Assembly: GCF_900090235.1 (NCBI RefSeq)
Contig: NZ_LT607750.1
Coordinates: 6,405,501-6,469,500, forward strand
Reading direction: 5' to 3'
Origin: Micromonospora echinaurantiaca
GTDB taxonomy: Bacteria > Actinomycetota > Actinomycetes > Mycobacteriales > Micromonosporaceae
Length of the DNA: 64,000 nt
Part shown: positions 24,473-33,892 of the stretch, in pieces
Numbering within the stretch: the stretch's first letter is position 1
Layout of the letters: each line of letters begins with the position of its first letter
Notes under the pieces: generated by a model
Seen by the model: only the letters and a program-made list of their open reading frames with translations
Databases searched by the model: none
Told to the model about the DNA's origin: nothing
Program-made: the position numbers and the translations under genes

Positions 24473-25279
24473 TCAGACCGCGAAGCCGGCCGGGCGCTCG
24501 GTGGCCGGCGGCGGCGGGGTCGCCTTCCACAGCCCGGTCTTCTGGCCGAACAGCCGGCTCAGGTAGGCCGGGTTGAGCACCAGGTAACGGTGCCAGAGCC
24601 GCTTGGGCTCCAGGCCGAGCCGCCAGAGCCACTCCAGGCCGGCCCGCTGCATCCACGGCGGCGGCTTGCGCAGCAGCCCGGCGTGGTAGTCGAAGGCCGC
24701 GCCGACCGCCATCAGCGGCATGTCCAGCAGCGGCCGCATGGCGTACGCGAAGACCTCCTGGCGCGGGCAGCCCAGCCCGACCAGCACGAGCCGGGCCCCG
24801 CTGGCCTTGATCCGGTCGGCGATCTCGACGTCCTCGCCGGGCTGCACGGCGCGGAACTTGGACGGCTCCACCCCGGCGATCTTGAGGGCCGGGAACATCC
24901 GCTCCAGCGCCGGGATCAGCCGGGAGAGCGTCTCCTCGGTGGAGCCGTAGAGGTAGACCGGCAGTCCCTCGTCGGCGAACCGGGAGAGCACGTGCAGGGT
25001 CAGCGTCGGGCCGTAGACCCGGTCGGTGAGACCGGCGCCGTGCAGCAGGTTGAGCGCCCAGCGCACCGGCTGGCCGTCCGGGGTGACCACGTCGAAGGAG
25101 TTCAGCCGCGCGTTGTGCGCCCGGTCGAGCACCCCGGTCATCACCCCGTGCACGGCGAGCGCGGTCAGCGCCAGCGGTCGGCGCTCCTGCGCGGCGGCCA
25201 CCACCTGCTCGGTGGCGGCGGCGTAGTCGGTGGCGTCGACCAGGACGCCGAGGACGTTGCGCTTGCGGCCCGACGTCAT
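24473..25279 (-). CDS. WecG/TagA/CpsF family glycosyltransferase
   Basis: A 268-residue GT26-type transferase. It has [35 protein letters not shown] (conserved Asp-Gly-x-Pro acceptor/donor motif), [25 protein letters not shown] and [38 protein letters not shown], the full series of family signatures. Members add N-acetylmannosamine or an N-acetylmannosaminuronic acid to undecaprenyl-linked sugars in teichoic-acid or enterobacterial-antigen synthesis; the substrate here is unknown. It starts ATG 25279, inside an ATGA overlap with the upstream epimerase gene, so the two act in one glycan pathway. Confidence 0.9.
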   Translation of the reverse strand: MTSGRKRNVLGVLVDATDYAAATEQVVAAAQERRPLALTALAVHGVMTGVLDRAHNARLNSFDVVTPDGQPVRWALNLLHGAGLTDRVYGPTLTLHVLSRFADEGLPVYLYGSTEETLSRLIPALERMFPALKIAGVEPSKFRAVQPGEDVEIADRIKASGARLVLVGLGCPRQEVFAYAMRPLLDMPLMAVGAAFDYHAGLLRKPPPWMQRAGLEWLWRLGLEPKRLWHRYLVLNPAYLSRLFGQKTGLWKATPPPPATERPAGFAV

Positions 25280-26349
25280 GCTCCCGGCACCCACTTGTCC
25301 ACGTTGGCCTCGTAGATCTCCCGCATGATCATGGGTACGTCGTAGACCTGCTTCCACTCCGGGTAGTCGGCCTGGAAGGCCTCGTTGGAGCCGATCCACC
25401 ACTTGTGGTCGCCGATCCGGTTCGCCTCGACGTACTCGGAGATCATCTCGTGGCCGGTGATCTCCTGGGCCAGCGCGAAGGCCTCGCGCATCGAGGTGTT
25501 CGAGTGCCGGCCGCCGCCGAGGTTGTAGACCGCCGCCGAGCGCGGGTTGCGGAAGAACGCCTCGAACGCCGAGACCACGTCCGAGCTGTGGATCGCGTCC
25601 CGCACCTGCTTGCCCTGGTAGCCGAAGATCTTGTACATCCGGCGCTCCATGTTGGCCCGCATCACGTAGCCGAGGAAGCCGTGCAGTTCGGTGGCGGAGT
25701 GGGCCGGGCCGGTCAGCGTGCCGCCGCGGAAGCAGGCGGTGCGCATACCGAAGTAGCGGCCGTACTCCTGCACCATCACGTCGGCGGCCACCTTGGAGGC
25801 GCCGAAGATCGAGTGCAGGCAGGAGTCGATCGACATGTCCTCGCGGATGCCCTGCTCGTACGGGTGCCCTGGCTCGATCTCCCAGCGGGTCTCCAGCTCC
25901 ACCAGCGGCAGGCTGTTCGGCCGGTCGCCGTAGACCTTGTTGGTGGAGCAGTGGATGACCGGCGCCTCGATGCAGTGCTCGCGGACGTTCTGCAGCACGT
26001 TGAGGGTGCCGGCGGCGTTCACGTCGAAGTCGGTGAACGGGTCACGCACCGCCCAGTCGTGCGAGGGCTGCGCGGCGGTGTGCACCACCACCACGACGTC
26101 GGTGCCGTACCGGCGGAAGAGCTTCGCCAGCGCGTCGCGGTCCCGGATGTCGATGCTGTGGTGCGAGTACGCGCTCCCCAGCTCGTCGGTGAGCCGCCGG
26201 ACGTTCCAGGCGGTCGACGCCTCCTCGCCGAAGAACTCCTGCCGCATGTCGTTGTCGATGCCGACGACGTCGAGACCGAGGCCGGCGAAGTGCCGGACCG
26301 CCTCGGAGCCGATCAGCCCGCCCGACCCGGTCACGAACGCGACACTCAC
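25276..26349 (-). CDS. NAD-dependent nucleotide-sugar epimerase (CDP-paratose 2-epimerase-like)
   Basis: A 357-residue extended SDR. The Rossmann motif [17 protein letters not shown] is at residues 4-20. [20 protein letters not shown] is nearly the hallmark of CDP-paratose/tyvelose 2-epimerases, rather than GalE. The active site is in [12 protein letters not shown] (YxxxK-like variant), followed by [24 protein letters not shown] 26349 has AGGAG upstream; an ATG seven codons earlier overlaps that site and is less likely. It is cotranscribed with the WecG/TagA transferase. Together they suggest a surface polysaccharide or glycolipid containing an unusual deoxy-sugar. Confidence 0.85.
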   Translation of the reverse strand: MSVAFVTGSGGLIGSEAVRHFAGLGLDVVGIDNDMRQEFFGEEASTAWNVRRLTDELGSAYSHHSIDIRDRDALAKLFRRYGTDVVVVVHTAAQPSHDWAVRDPFTDFDVNAAGTLNVLQNVREHCIEAPVIHCSTNKVYGDRPNSLPLVELETRWEIEPGHPYEQGIREDMSIDSCLHSIFGASKVAADVMVQEYGRYFGMRTACFRGGTLTGPAHSATELHGFLGYVMRANMERRMYKIFGYQGKQVRDAIHSSDVVSAFEAFFRNPRSAAVYNLGGGRHSNTSMREAFALAQEITGHEMISEYVEANRIGDHKWWIGSNEAFQADYPEWKQVYDVPMIMREIYEANVDKWVPGA

Positions 26350-26422
26350 AGGCCACTCCTGGTCCATCGGAGGCAGAAACCATCGGAGCATAGCGTGACG
26401 TACGGCACGCCCCGATACGGCG

Positions 26423-26452
26423 CGAGGGCCCCGCATCGCTGCGGAGCCCTCG
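26423..26452 (-). terminator. Terminator after tRNA-Leu
   Basis: A stem CGAGGGC(C)CCGC / GCGG(A)GCCCTCG with a six-base loop, immediately downstream of the tRNA on the minus strand. Confidence 0.75.
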
Positions 26453-26457
26453 TCTTC

Positions 26458-26543
26458 TGGTGGGGAAGGGGGGAGTTGAACCCCCACGCCCTTTCGGGCA
26501 CACGGACCTGAACCGTGCGCGTCTGCCATTCCGCCACTTCCCC
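26458..26543 (-). tRNA. tRNA-Leu (anticodon CAG)
   Basis: Minus-strand cloverleaf: acceptor GGGGAAG/CTTCCCC, D-arm GCGGAATGGCAGACGC, anticodon stem CACGG with loop TTCAGGT (CAG), long variable arm and T-arm GGGGGTTCAACTCCCCC. CCA is encoded. A minus-strand promoter with TACAGT (-10) and GAGACA (-35), spaced 17 bp, lies just upstream. Confidence 0.96.
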
Positions 26544-26635
26544 GTGGCTCGACCTCGAACACTGTAGTCTGTGCCGGTCCTGCTGTCTCCAGCGGGCCCG
26601 GCCAGGTTACCCGGCTCCGGTCGTCGGCCGCGATC

Positions 26636-26667
26636 CGGTTACCGTTCGTCGAGCGGTTACCGTTCGT
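26636..26667. repeat. Two 14-bp direct repeats upstream of fhaA
   Basis: CGGTTACCGTTCGT occurs at 26636-26649 and again at 26654-26667 (18-bp period). A further GGTTACC lies at about 26605. They sit between the divergent tRNA-Leu and fhaA promoters and could be a regulator site. Confidence 0.5.
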
Positions 26668-26796
26668 GGCGGACGAAAGAGTAGCACGACAGCATCGGCC
26701 CGTCCGAACGGGCGGGCGCCAGCCGGCCGAGCGGCGTGTGAGCTGCGCGCGCCCCGGCCGGATACCATCATGTCCTCGGGACCCGAGGAGGAGCCG

Positions 26797-27558
26797 GTGA
26801 GCGTGCTGCAACGCTTCGAGAAGCGTCTGGAAGGCCTGGTCGAGGGGGCCTTCGCCAAGGTCTTCAAAGGGGTGGTCCACCCCGTGGAGATCCTCAACGC
26901 CATGCAGCGGGAGGCCGAGGCGCACAAGGCCATCCTGGCTGGTGGGCGCACGTTGGTGCCCAACCGCTACGTGATCGATCTCTCGCCGTACGACCACAGT
27001 CGGCTGGCGCCGTACGCCGCCGCGCTGGCCCAGGAACTGGCCCAGTCGCAGGCGGAGTTCATCGGCGAGCAGGCCTGGACGGTCTACGGCGACGTGATCG
27101 TCGAGATCGAACGCGGCGAGGGGCTGGACACCGGCATGTTCCGGGTCACCGCCGAGGTCTACACCGGCGGCGAGGTCGCCCCGGTGTCGGCGCCCGGCTA
27201 CGACGCCGGCCCGCCCGCCTACCCCGCCTACGACCAGGGCGGCGGCTACGGCCCCCCGCCGGGGCACGGCGGCGGCCGCAACGTCCGGCTGGTCTCCGGC
27301 GACGGGCGCACCTACCCGCTGCAGATGGGCTCGACCGTGATCGGCCGCGGCGACCAGGCCAACCTGCGCCTGCCGGACGTCGGCATCTCGCGGCGACACG
27401 CCCGGCTGGACTTCGACGGCGGCCAGGTCGTGCTGACCGACCTCGGGTCGACCAACGGCACGATGGTCAACGGCCAGCGGGTCTCCGCCGTCGCGCTCAA
27501 CCCCGGGGACATGATCCAGCTGGGCACCACGACGCTGACCTTCCGCGTGGACGGCTGA
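26797..27558 (+). CDS. fhaA: FhaA: DUF3662 and FHA domain protein
   Basis: A 253-residue cytoplasmic protein. The N-terminal DUF3662 domain ([42 protein letters not shown]) is followed by a short Gly/Pro/Tyr linker (about 130-165) and a C-terminal FHA domain. The FHA domain carries the phosphothreonine-binding residues [22 protein letters not shown] and [10 protein letters not shown]. In mycobacteria FhaA binds phosphorylated MviN and regulates peptidoglycan synthesis at the pole. It heads the classic fhaA-fhaB-pstP-rodA-pbpA-pknA-pknB operon. GTG 26797 has GAGGAGG nine bases upstream. The linker is shorter than the mycobacterial one. Confidence 0.95.
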   Translation: MSVLQRFEKRLEGLVEGAFAKVFKGVVHPVEILNAMQREAEAHKAILAGGRTLVPNRYVIDLSPYDHSRLAPYAAALAQELAQSQAEFIGEQAWTVYGDVIVEIERGEGLDTGMFRVTAEVYTGGEVAPVSAPGYDAGPPAYPAYDQGGGYGPPPGHGGGRNVRLVSGDGRTYPLQMGSTVIGRGDQANLRLPDVGISRRHARLDFDGGQVVLTDLGSTNGTMVNGQRVSAVALNPGDMIQLGTTTLTFRVDG

Positions 27559-27564
27559 CCCGCC

Positions 27565-28050
27565 TTGCCGGAACTCGTCATCACCGTTGCCCGGTTCGGG
27601 TTCCTCATCCTGCTGTGGATCTTCGTGTTCACGGTGGTCGGCGTCATCCGCCGGGATCTCTTCGCGGGCGCCCGGTCGGGCCGGCTGGTGGCCGCGCCCC
27701 GGGCGGTCGGCGCCTCGACCGGGCAGCCGGCGAAGCCGGCGAAGGTGAAGCGGGGCCGGGCGGCCCACCAGCTGGTGGTCACCGCCGGCCAGCTGGCCGG
27801 CACCAGGATCACTCTCGGTGAAGCGCAGATCACCATCGGTCGGGCCGAGGACTCCACCCTCGTCATCACCGACGACTACGCCTCCGCGCGGCACGCCCGG
27901 CTGGTGCCGCGCGACGGGCAGTGGTTCGTCGAGGATCTCGGCTCGACTAACGGGACGTACCTGGATCGCGCTAAGGTCACCGGACCAACCCCCGTCCCCC
28001 TCGGCGTGCCGATCCGGATCGGCCGCACTTCCCTCGAATTACGGCCATGA
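27565..28050 (+). CDS. fhaB: FhaB (FipA): membrane FHA protein
   Basis: A 161-residue protein with one N-terminal transmembrane helix ([25 protein letters not shown], residues 4-28), a basic linker and an FHA domain ([25 protein letters not shown] ... [15 protein letters not shown]). The phospho-binding Arg, Ser and Asn are all present. The mycobacterial homologue links PknA/PknB signalling to FtsZ and division. The start is TTG 27565, the only start consistent with the conserved MPELV N-terminus. It overlaps pstP by ATGA. Confidence 0.94.
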   Translation: MPELVITVARFGFLILLWIFVFTVVGVIRRDLFAGARSGRLVAAPRAVGASTGQPAKPAKVKRGRAAHQLVVTAGQLAGTRITLGEAQITIGRAEDSTLVITDDYASARHARLVPRDGQWFVEDLGSTNGTYLDRAKVTGPTPVPLGVPIRIGRTSLELRP

Positions 28051-29486
28051 CTCTGACCCTGCGCTATGCGGCCCACAGCGACCGCGGTCTGATCCGAGAC
28101 GGTAACCAGGATTCCGTCTACGCCGGGCCGCGGCTGCTCGCCGTCGCCGACGGCATGGGCGGCATGGCCGCCGGTGACGTCGCCAGCAACATCGTCATCG
28201 GCGCCATGGCGCCACTGGATGAGGACGTCCCCGGGGACGCCCTCGTGGACGCGCTGCGGTCGGCGGTGGGCACCGCCAACCAGCAGCTCCGCGACACTGT
28301 GGACGCCAACCCGCAGCTGGAGGGGATGGGCACGACGCTCACCGCCACCCTCTTCTCCGGCAGCAAGCTGGGCATGGTCCACATCGGTGACTCGCGTGCC
28401 TATCTGCTGCGCAACGGCGAGTTCGCGCAGATCACCAAGGACGACACCTACGTCCAGATGCTGGTCGACGAGGGCCGGATCAGCGCCGAGGAGGCGAGCA
28501 GCCACCCCCAGCGCTCGCTGCTGACCCGGGCGCTCGACGGCCGCGACATCGACCCGGAATACTCCGTCCGCCAGGTGCTGCCCGGCGACCGCTACCTGAT
28601 CTGTAGCGACGGGCTCTCCGGCGTGGTCAGCGCGGACACCATCGCGGACACCATGCGCGAGTACGCCGACCCGCAGCAGTGCGTGGAGCGGCTGGTGCAG
28701 CTCGCGCTGCGCGGCGGCGGTCCGGACAACATCACGGTGATCATCGCCGACGCCACCGACCAGGACATCGTCGAGGCCACCCCGATCGTCGGCGGCGCCG
28801 CCGCCCGCGACCGCGGCATGGCCACCTCCGCCGACGTCTCCACCCCGGCGGCCCGGGCCTCGGCGCTGTCCGCTCCCCGGCCCGCCGCCCCGGAGGAGCC
28901 CGCGGCGGCCGCCGAGGAGGAGCCGGAGCGCCGCCGGCACCGGCCGGTACGCGCCGCCGCCATGACGCTCGCGCTGCTGGTGATCGTCGGCGGCGGCCTG
29001 TTCGGCGGGTGGAGCTACACCCAGCGGCAGTACTACGTCGGGGCGACGGAGGACGGCCAGGTGGCGGTCTTCCGGGGCATCCAGGGCCAGATCGCCGGGA
29101 TGGATCTCTCCACGGTGCACTCCACCAGCCCGGCCGAACTGGACGATCTCACCCTGGCCGCGCAGGAGCAGGTCAAGCAGGGCATCCCGGCCAAGAGCGA
29201 GCCGGACGCCGAGCGCCGGCTGGCCGAGCTGACCAGCGACAGCCCGACGAACCCGAACCTGAAGCCGATCTGCCCGCCGAGCCCGACGGTGACGGCGGCG
29301 GCCACCGGCGCGACGCCGACCCCGGGCGCGCCGTCGCCGGGCGCGACGCCCGGTCCGGTCACGGGCAGCCCGACGCCGGGCGGCGCGCCGAGCGGTAGCG
29401 CCGCGCCGGCCAGCACGCCCGACGCCCCGCCCTCCGACACCATCGCGCCGGCGCTGGATCCGGCCGCCTGCCGGTCGCCGGAATAG
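28047..29486 (+). CDS. pstP: PstP: PP2C Ser/Thr phosphatase
   Basis: A 479-residue membrane phosphatase that reverses PknA/PknB phosphorylation. The catalytic PP2C domain spans residues 5-240 with metal ligands in RDGNQDSVYAGPRLLAVADGMGGMAAGD, GMGTTLTATL, HIGDSRAYL, CSDGLSG and GGPDNITVI. A Pro/Ala/Glu-rich juxtamembrane stretch precedes a transmembrane helix (AAAMTLALLVIVGGGLFGGWSYT, about 308-330). An extracellular domain and a long Thr/Pro/Ala tail follow. It is translationally coupled to fhaB (ATGA), and rodA follows after 26 bases. Confidence 0.96.
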   Translation: MTLTLRYAAHSDRGLIRDGNQDSVYAGPRLLAVADGMGGMAAGDVASNIVIGAMAPLDEDVPGDALVDALRSAVGTANQQLRDTVDANPQLEGMGTTLTATLFSGSKLGMVHIGDSRAYLLRNGEFAQITKDDTYVQMLVDEGRISAEEASSHPQRSLLTRALDGRDIDPEYSVRQVLPGDRYLICSDGLSGVVSADTIADTMREYADPQQCVERLVQLALRGGGPDNITVIIADATDQDIVEATPIVGGAAARDRGMATSADVSTPAARASALSAPRPAAPEEPAAAAEEEPERRRHRPVRAAAMTLALLVIVGGGLFGGWSYTQRQYYVGATEDGQVAVFRGIQGQIAGMDLSTVHSTSPAELDDLTLAAQEQVKQGIPAKSEPDAERRLAELTSDSPTNPNLKPICPPSPTVTAAATGATPTPGAPSPGATPGPVTGSPTPGGAPSGSAAPASTPDAPPSDTIAPALDPAACRSPE

Positions 29487-29512
29487 GCGCCGGCTCGAAC
29501 CCGAGGACGATC

Positions 29513-31003
29513 GTGACCGCACCGGCCACCCCGGCATCCTCGCCCGCCACCACGGGCGAGCAGCCCGGCGTACGCCTGGCCCGGTCCCGGCGCAACGCCG
29601 AGCTGTCGCTGCTGCTGCTGGCGATGGGCCTGGTGGCCGCGTACGGGGCGATGGTCGAGGCGAAGGTGCTCGACAGGGTCACCCCGGACTTCTGGATCCC
29701 GGCCGCCGCGCTCACCGCGGTCTTCCTCGGCCTGCACCTGGTGATCCGGTTCCTCGCGCCGTTCGCCGACCCGGCCCTGCTGCCGGCGGTCGCCCTGCTC
29801 AACGGCATCGGGGTGGGCTTCCTGCGCCGGCTCGACCTCGGCGACGCGCTGCCCGCCGACCGGGAGAACCTGGCCATCTTCGCCGGCACGGGTGGTCGGC
29901 AACTGGCCTGGACGCTGCTCTCGGTCATCCTGGCCGCCGGGCTGCTCGCCCTGATGCGCGACCACCGGTCGGTCTCCCGGTACGCGTACACCCTGGGGCT
30001 GGCCGGCATCGTGCTGGTGATGATCCCGGCGGTGCTGCCCAGCCGGTACTCGGAGATCAACGGCGCCAAGCTGTGGATCAAGTTCGGTGAGACGTTCTCG
30101 ATCCAGCCGGGCGAGTTCGCCAAGCTGGCGCTGCTGGCCTTCTTCGCCTACTACCTGGTGCGCAAGCGTGAGGTGCTGTCGCTGGCCAGTCGCCGGTTCC
30201 TCGGCATCGACTTTCCCCGCGGGCGCGACCTCGGCCCGGTCGTGGTGGTCTGGCTGATCAGCCTCCTGGTCCTCATCTTCGAGAAGGACCTGGGCACCTC
30301 GCTGCTCTACTTCGGCATGTTCGTGGTGACGCTCTACATCGCCACCGAACGGGTCAGCTGGCTGCTCATCGGCCTGGTGCTCTTCTTCGGCGGCGCCTAC
30401 CTGGCGTACGTGCTCGGCGACGTCGTCGGCGGCCCCTTCGCCAACTTCTACCTGCGGGCGCAGATCTGGCTGGACCCGTTCGCCGACCCGCACGACGACG
30501 GCTACCAGCTGGTGCAGGGGCTGCTCGCGCTGGGCACCGGCGGGCTGTTCGGCGCCGGGCCGGGCGGTGGCCAGCCGGGCCTGCTGCCCGAGGTGCAGAA
30601 CGACTTCATCTTCGCCGGCATCGGCGAGGAGATCGGCCTGTTCGGCCTCTCCGCGCTGCTCGTGGTCTACCTGCTGATCGTCGAGCGGGGGCTGCGCGCC
30701 GCGCTGGCGGTACGGGACTCGTTCGGCAAGCTGCTCGCCGGCGGCCTGGCCTTCACCCTCGGCCTGCAGGTGTTCGTGATCGTCGGCGGGATCAGCAAGC
30801 TCATCCCGCTCACCGGTCAGACCACCCCGTTCCTCTCCGCCGGTGGCTCGTCGCTGATGGCGAACTGGCTGCTGATCGCGGTGCTGCTGCGGGTCTCCGA
30901 CGCGGCCCGCCGCCCGGTCACCGGCGGCGGCGGGCCGGTCCGACCCTCCGGCGGCCCGCCGGAGCAACTGCACGGTGCTCCCACGGAGGTGATCAGGCCG
31001 TGA
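29513..31003 (+). CDS. rodA: RodA/FtsW family SEDS peptidoglycan glycosyltransferase
   Basis: A 496-residue, ten-helix SEDS protein that polymerises lipid II during elongation. Diagnostic segments: GIGVGFLRRLD, INGAKLWIKFGETFSIQPGEFAKLALLAFFAYYLVRKRE (family loop), LIFEKDLGTSLLYFGMF (catalytic Glu/Asp region) and ISKLIPLTGQTTPFLSAGGSSLMANW. The GTG start at 29513 has CGAGGA upstream. The stop overlaps the pbpA start by GTGA, which fits a SEDS-bPBP pair. Confidence 0.95.
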   Translation: MTAPATPASSPATTGEQPGVRLARSRRNAELSLLLLAMGLVAAYGAMVEAKVLDRVTPDFWIPAAALTAVFLGLHLVIRFLAPFADPALLPAVALLNGIGVGFLRRLDLGDALPADRENLAIFAGTGGRQLAWTLLSVILAAGLLALMRDHRSVSRYAYTLGLAGIVLVMIPAVLPSRYSEINGAKLWIKFGETFSIQPGEFAKLALLAFFAYYLVRKREVLSLASRRFLGIDFPRGRDLGPVVVVWLISLLVLIFEKDLGTSLLYFGMFVVTLYIATERVSWLLIGLVLFFGGAYLAYVLGDVVGGPFANFYLRAQIWLDPFADPHDDGYQLVQGLLALGTGGLFGAGPGGGQPGLLPEVQNDFIFAGIGEEIGLFGLSALLVVYLLIVERGLRAALAVRDSFGKLLAGGLAFTLGLQVFVIVGGISKLIPLTGQTTPFLSAGGSSLMANWLLIAVLLRVSDAARRPVTGGGGPVRPSGGPPEQLHGAPTEVIRP

Positions 31004-32505
31004 ACGCACCCCTGCGCCGGGTCGGCGTCGTCGTGATGATCCTCTTCGGGCTGCTCTTCGCGAACCTGAACTGGATCCAGGCCTACAAGGCGGACGAGTA
31101 CCGCACCAGCGACTACAACGGTCGGGTCCAGGTCGCCGAGTACGAGCGCAAGCGCGGCAACATCGAGGCCGGCGGCACCGCGTTCGCGGTCAGCAAGGAG
31201 ACCGACGGCGAGCTGAAGTACCAGCGCACCTACCCGGGCGGCGCCAAGTACGCGCACGTGCTCGGCTACAAGCCGGTCAACCTCGCCGACACCGGCATCG
31301 AGCGGAGCGAGAACGACTTCCTCGCCGGCACCAGCGACCAGCTCTTCATCGACCGGTTCAAGGACATGTTCACCGGCGACCAGACCGCCGGCGGCAACGT
31401 GCTGCTGACCATCTCCAAGCGCGCCCAGGACGTCGCGTACGACCAGCTGCGCAACAACAAGGAGGGGGTCAGCAAGGGGGCGGCGATCGCCATCGACCCG
31501 CGTACCGGGGCGGTGCAGGCGCTCGTCTCCATGCCGAGCTTCGACCCGAACCCGCTGGCCAGCCACGACACCAAGGCGGCCACCGCGGCGTACAACAAGC
31601 TGGAGCAGGACGCGGACCGCCCGCTGCGCAACCGCGCGCTCGGCGAGGTGCTGCCGCCCGGCTCCACCTTCAAGATCGTGGTGGCGGCCGCGGCGCTGGA
31701 GAACGGCGTCGGCAAGAACACCCAGATCCCGGCCGGCGCCAGCTTCACCCCGCCGACCTCCGGCACTCCGATCAGCAACGCCGCCCCGTCCATCTGCCCG
31801 GAGTCCCAGGTCAGCCTGCTGGAAGCGGTCACCGAGTCGTGCAACACCGGCTTCGCCAAGCTCGGCATCCGGCTCGGCGCCGAGGCCATCAAGGAGAAGG
31901 CCCGCCAGTTCGGCTTCGAGCAGGACGACCTCACCGTCGGCCAACTCGGCGAGGGCGGGCACCCAGTGGCGGCCAGCCGTACCGGCGACATGCAGAACGC
32001 CGACGGCGGCGACGACCCGGCGGCGCTCGCCCAGTCCTCCATCGGCCAGCGCGACGTCCGGATGACCCCGCTGGAGGGGGCGATGATCGCCGCGTCGGTC
32101 GCCAACGGCGGCAGCCAGATGCGGCCCTACCTGGTCCGCCAGCTGCTCGGCCCGGATCGCACCACCAGCTATTACACCGCCAACCCGCGGGAGCTGCGCC
32201 AGCCGGTCAGCGGCCAGGTCGCCGCCGACCTGCGGGAAATGATGGTCAGCGTGGTCGAGAACGGCACCGGCCGCAACGCGCGGATCAACGGCTACACCGT
32301 CGGCGGCAAGACCGGCACCGCCCAGTCCGGCCCGCAGACCCCTGACCACGGCTGGTTCATCGGCTTCGCGCTCGACAAGAACGGCACCCCGGTCTCCGCT
32401 GTCTGCGTCCTGCTGGAGGAGGCGGGCGACGGCGGCAGCGCCGAGGCGGCCCGGATCGGCGGCCAGATCATGCGGGCGGCGATCACCGACCCGGGGGGCC
32501 GCTGA
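31000..32505 (+). CDS. pbpA: PbpA: class B penicillin-binding protein
   Basis: A 501-residue D,D-transpeptidase. One N-terminal transmembrane helix (RVGVVVMILFGLLFANLNWIQAY) is followed by the dimerisation domain and the transpeptidase domain. The catalytic motifs are S222-T-F-K225 (PPGSTFKI), S280-C-N and K437-T-G-T. It is the SEDS partner of RodA. There is no PASTA domain. It is one base from the pknA start and overlaps rodA, so all are in one message. Confidence 0.95.
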   Translation: MNAPLRRVGVVVMILFGLLFANLNWIQAYKADEYRTSDYNGRVQVAEYERKRGNIEAGGTAFAVSKETDGELKYQRTYPGGAKYAHVLGYKPVNLADTGIERSENDFLAGTSDQLFIDRFKDMFTGDQTAGGNVLLTISKRAQDVAYDQLRNNKEGVSKGAAIAIDPRTGAVQALVSMPSFDPNPLASHDTKAATAAYNKLEQDADRPLRNRALGEVLPPGSTFKIVVAAAALENGVGKNTQIPAGASFTPPTSGTPISNAAPSICPESQVSLLEAVTESCNTGFAKLGIRLGAEAIKEKARQFGFEQDDLTVGQLGEGGHPVAASRTGDMQNADGGDDPAALAQSSIGQRDVRMTPLEGAMIAASVANGGSQMRPYLVRQLLGPDRTTSYYTANPRELRQPVSGQVAADLREMMVSVVENGTGRNARINGYTVGGKTGTAQSGPQTPDHGWFIGFALDKNGTPVSAVCVLLEEAGDGGSAEAARIGGQIMRAAITDPGGR

Positions 32506-32506
32506 C

Positions 32507-33892
32507 ATGCTCAGCCCCGGTGTGCTGCTCGGCAACCGATACCGCCTCGACGAGCGGATCGCCAGCGGCGGCATGGGCGACGTCTGGCGCGGCACCGACC
32601 AGGTGCTCGGCCGGACGGTCGCGGTGAAGAGCCTGCTCCCCGCGCTGCTCGACGAGCCCGGCTTCGCGGAGCGGTTCCGCGGCGAGGCCCGCACCATGGC
32701 CACCATCAACCACCCGGGCGTGGTCGACGTCTACGACTTCGGCAACGACCAGCAGATCGCCTTCCTGGTGATGGAGTACGTCGAGGGCGACGCGCTGTCG
32801 GCCACCCTGAACCGGGTCGGCCGGCTCACCCCCGCCCGGACGATGGCGCTGATGGCCCAGGCGGCCGACGCGCTGCACGCCGCGCACGAGAAGGGCATCG
32901 TGCACCGGGACGTCAAGCCCGGCAACCTGCTGGTCCGGCCGAACGGCACGCTGGTGCTGACCGACTTCGGCATCGCCCGCTCCGACCTGGTCGGGCAGCT
33001 CACCGCGGCCGGCTCGGTGCTCGGCACCGCCTCGTACATCTCGCCGGAGCAGGCCACCGGCGGCGTCGCCACCCCCGCCTCCGATGTCTACGCCCTCGGC
33101 GTGGTCGCCTACCAGTGCCTCGCCGGGCGGCGGCCGTTCGAGGGTGACAACCCGCTCGAGATCGCCATGCGGCACGTCCGGGAGGCCCCCCGGCCGCTGC
33201 CCGCCGACATCCCGCCGCAGGTCCGGGCTGTGGTCGAGCGGGCCCTGGCCAAGGATCCGGCCGCCCGCTGGCCCAGCGCCGCCGCGCTGGCCGGGGTGGC
33301 CCGGCAGCTGAAGCTCGCACTCTCCCAGCAGGCCCGGGCCGCCGGTCAGGCCAGCCCGGTCTCCGCCGCCCCGTCCTCGCCCGCCGCCCCGGCCGCTCCG
33401 GCCGCCCGCGCCCAGGTGCGCCCGCCGACGGCGGTGGCCCGCCCGCCGGCCGCCGCGCCGCAGCAGTCCCGCCCGCCGGTCGCGCCGCGCGCGACGGCCG
33501 CGCCGCAGCGCCCCACTGCGGTCGCGCCGGCCGCGCCGCCCCGCCCGCCAGCGGCCCAGGCCGGCTACCCGCGCGGCGCCGCCCCGGTGCCCCCACCCGC
33601 CGCAGCCCGTCCGATGGCGTACGCCCCGCAGCCGGCCCCCCGCCGGTCCCGACCCGGCATGGTGTTCGTCGCCATCCTCCTGGCCGTACTGGTACTCATC
33701 TGCTCCGGCGTGATTTCCTACAGTCTGCGGAAGGGCACGCAGTCGGGCGCGCTCGCCCCGCAGACGGTGACGTCCGGCGCGCTGCGGCATGACGGACGCG
33801 ACGATCCGGCCGAATGGTCGTACCGTCGACAGGTACGGCCCGGGCTGGGCAGCGGCGAGACGACGACGAGCGAAGGACGACAGACGCGATGA
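32507..33892 (+). CDS. pknA: PknA: Ser/Thr protein kinase
   Basis: A 461-residue Hanks-type kinase. The kinase domain spans about 12-270 with Gly-rich IASGGMGDVWRG, Lys41 (VAVKSLL), catalytic loop HRDVKPGN (Asp135), DFG (LTDFGIARS) and APE-equivalent SPEQA. The juxtamembrane region, 110 residues, is extremely Ala/Pro-rich. The transmembrane helix is GMVFVAILLAVLVLICSGVISYS (about 384-406), followed by a 55-residue outside tail with no PASTA domain. Its end overlaps pknB by ATGA. It controls cell shape and division together with PknB. Confidence 0.95.
   Translation: MLSPGVLLGNRYRLDERIASGGMGDVWRGTDQVLGRTVAVKSLLPALLDEPGFAERFRGEARTMATINHPGVVDVYDFGNDQQIAFLVMEYVEGDALSATLNRVGRLTPARTMALMAQAADALHAAHEKGIVHRDVKPGNLLVRPNGTLVLTDFGIARSDLVGQLTAAGSVLGTASYISPEQATGGVATPASDVYALGVVAYQCLAGRRPFEGDNPLEIAMRHVREAPRPLPADIPPQVRAVVERALAKDPAARWPSAAALAGVARQLKLALSQQARAAGQASPVSAAPSSPAAPAAPAARAQVRPPTAVARPPAAAPQQSRPPVAPRATAAPQRPTAVAPAAPPRPPAAQAGYPRGAAPVPPPAAARPMAYAPQPAPRRSRPGMVFVAILLAVLVLICSGVISYSLRKGTQSGALAPQTVTSGALRHDGRDDPAEWSYRRQVRPGLGSGETTTSEGRQTR

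Noticed and set aside
26636..26667. MtrA box
   Set aside because: The GTTACC copies are 18 bp apart, not the shorter direct-repeat period known for MtrA, so I did not assign a regulator.
27876..32709. Long antisense frames (over 500 codons) opposite pstP, rodA, pbpA and pknA
   Set aside because: His/Arg/Gln-rich translation with no motif; the sense strand carries unmistakable conserved genes.
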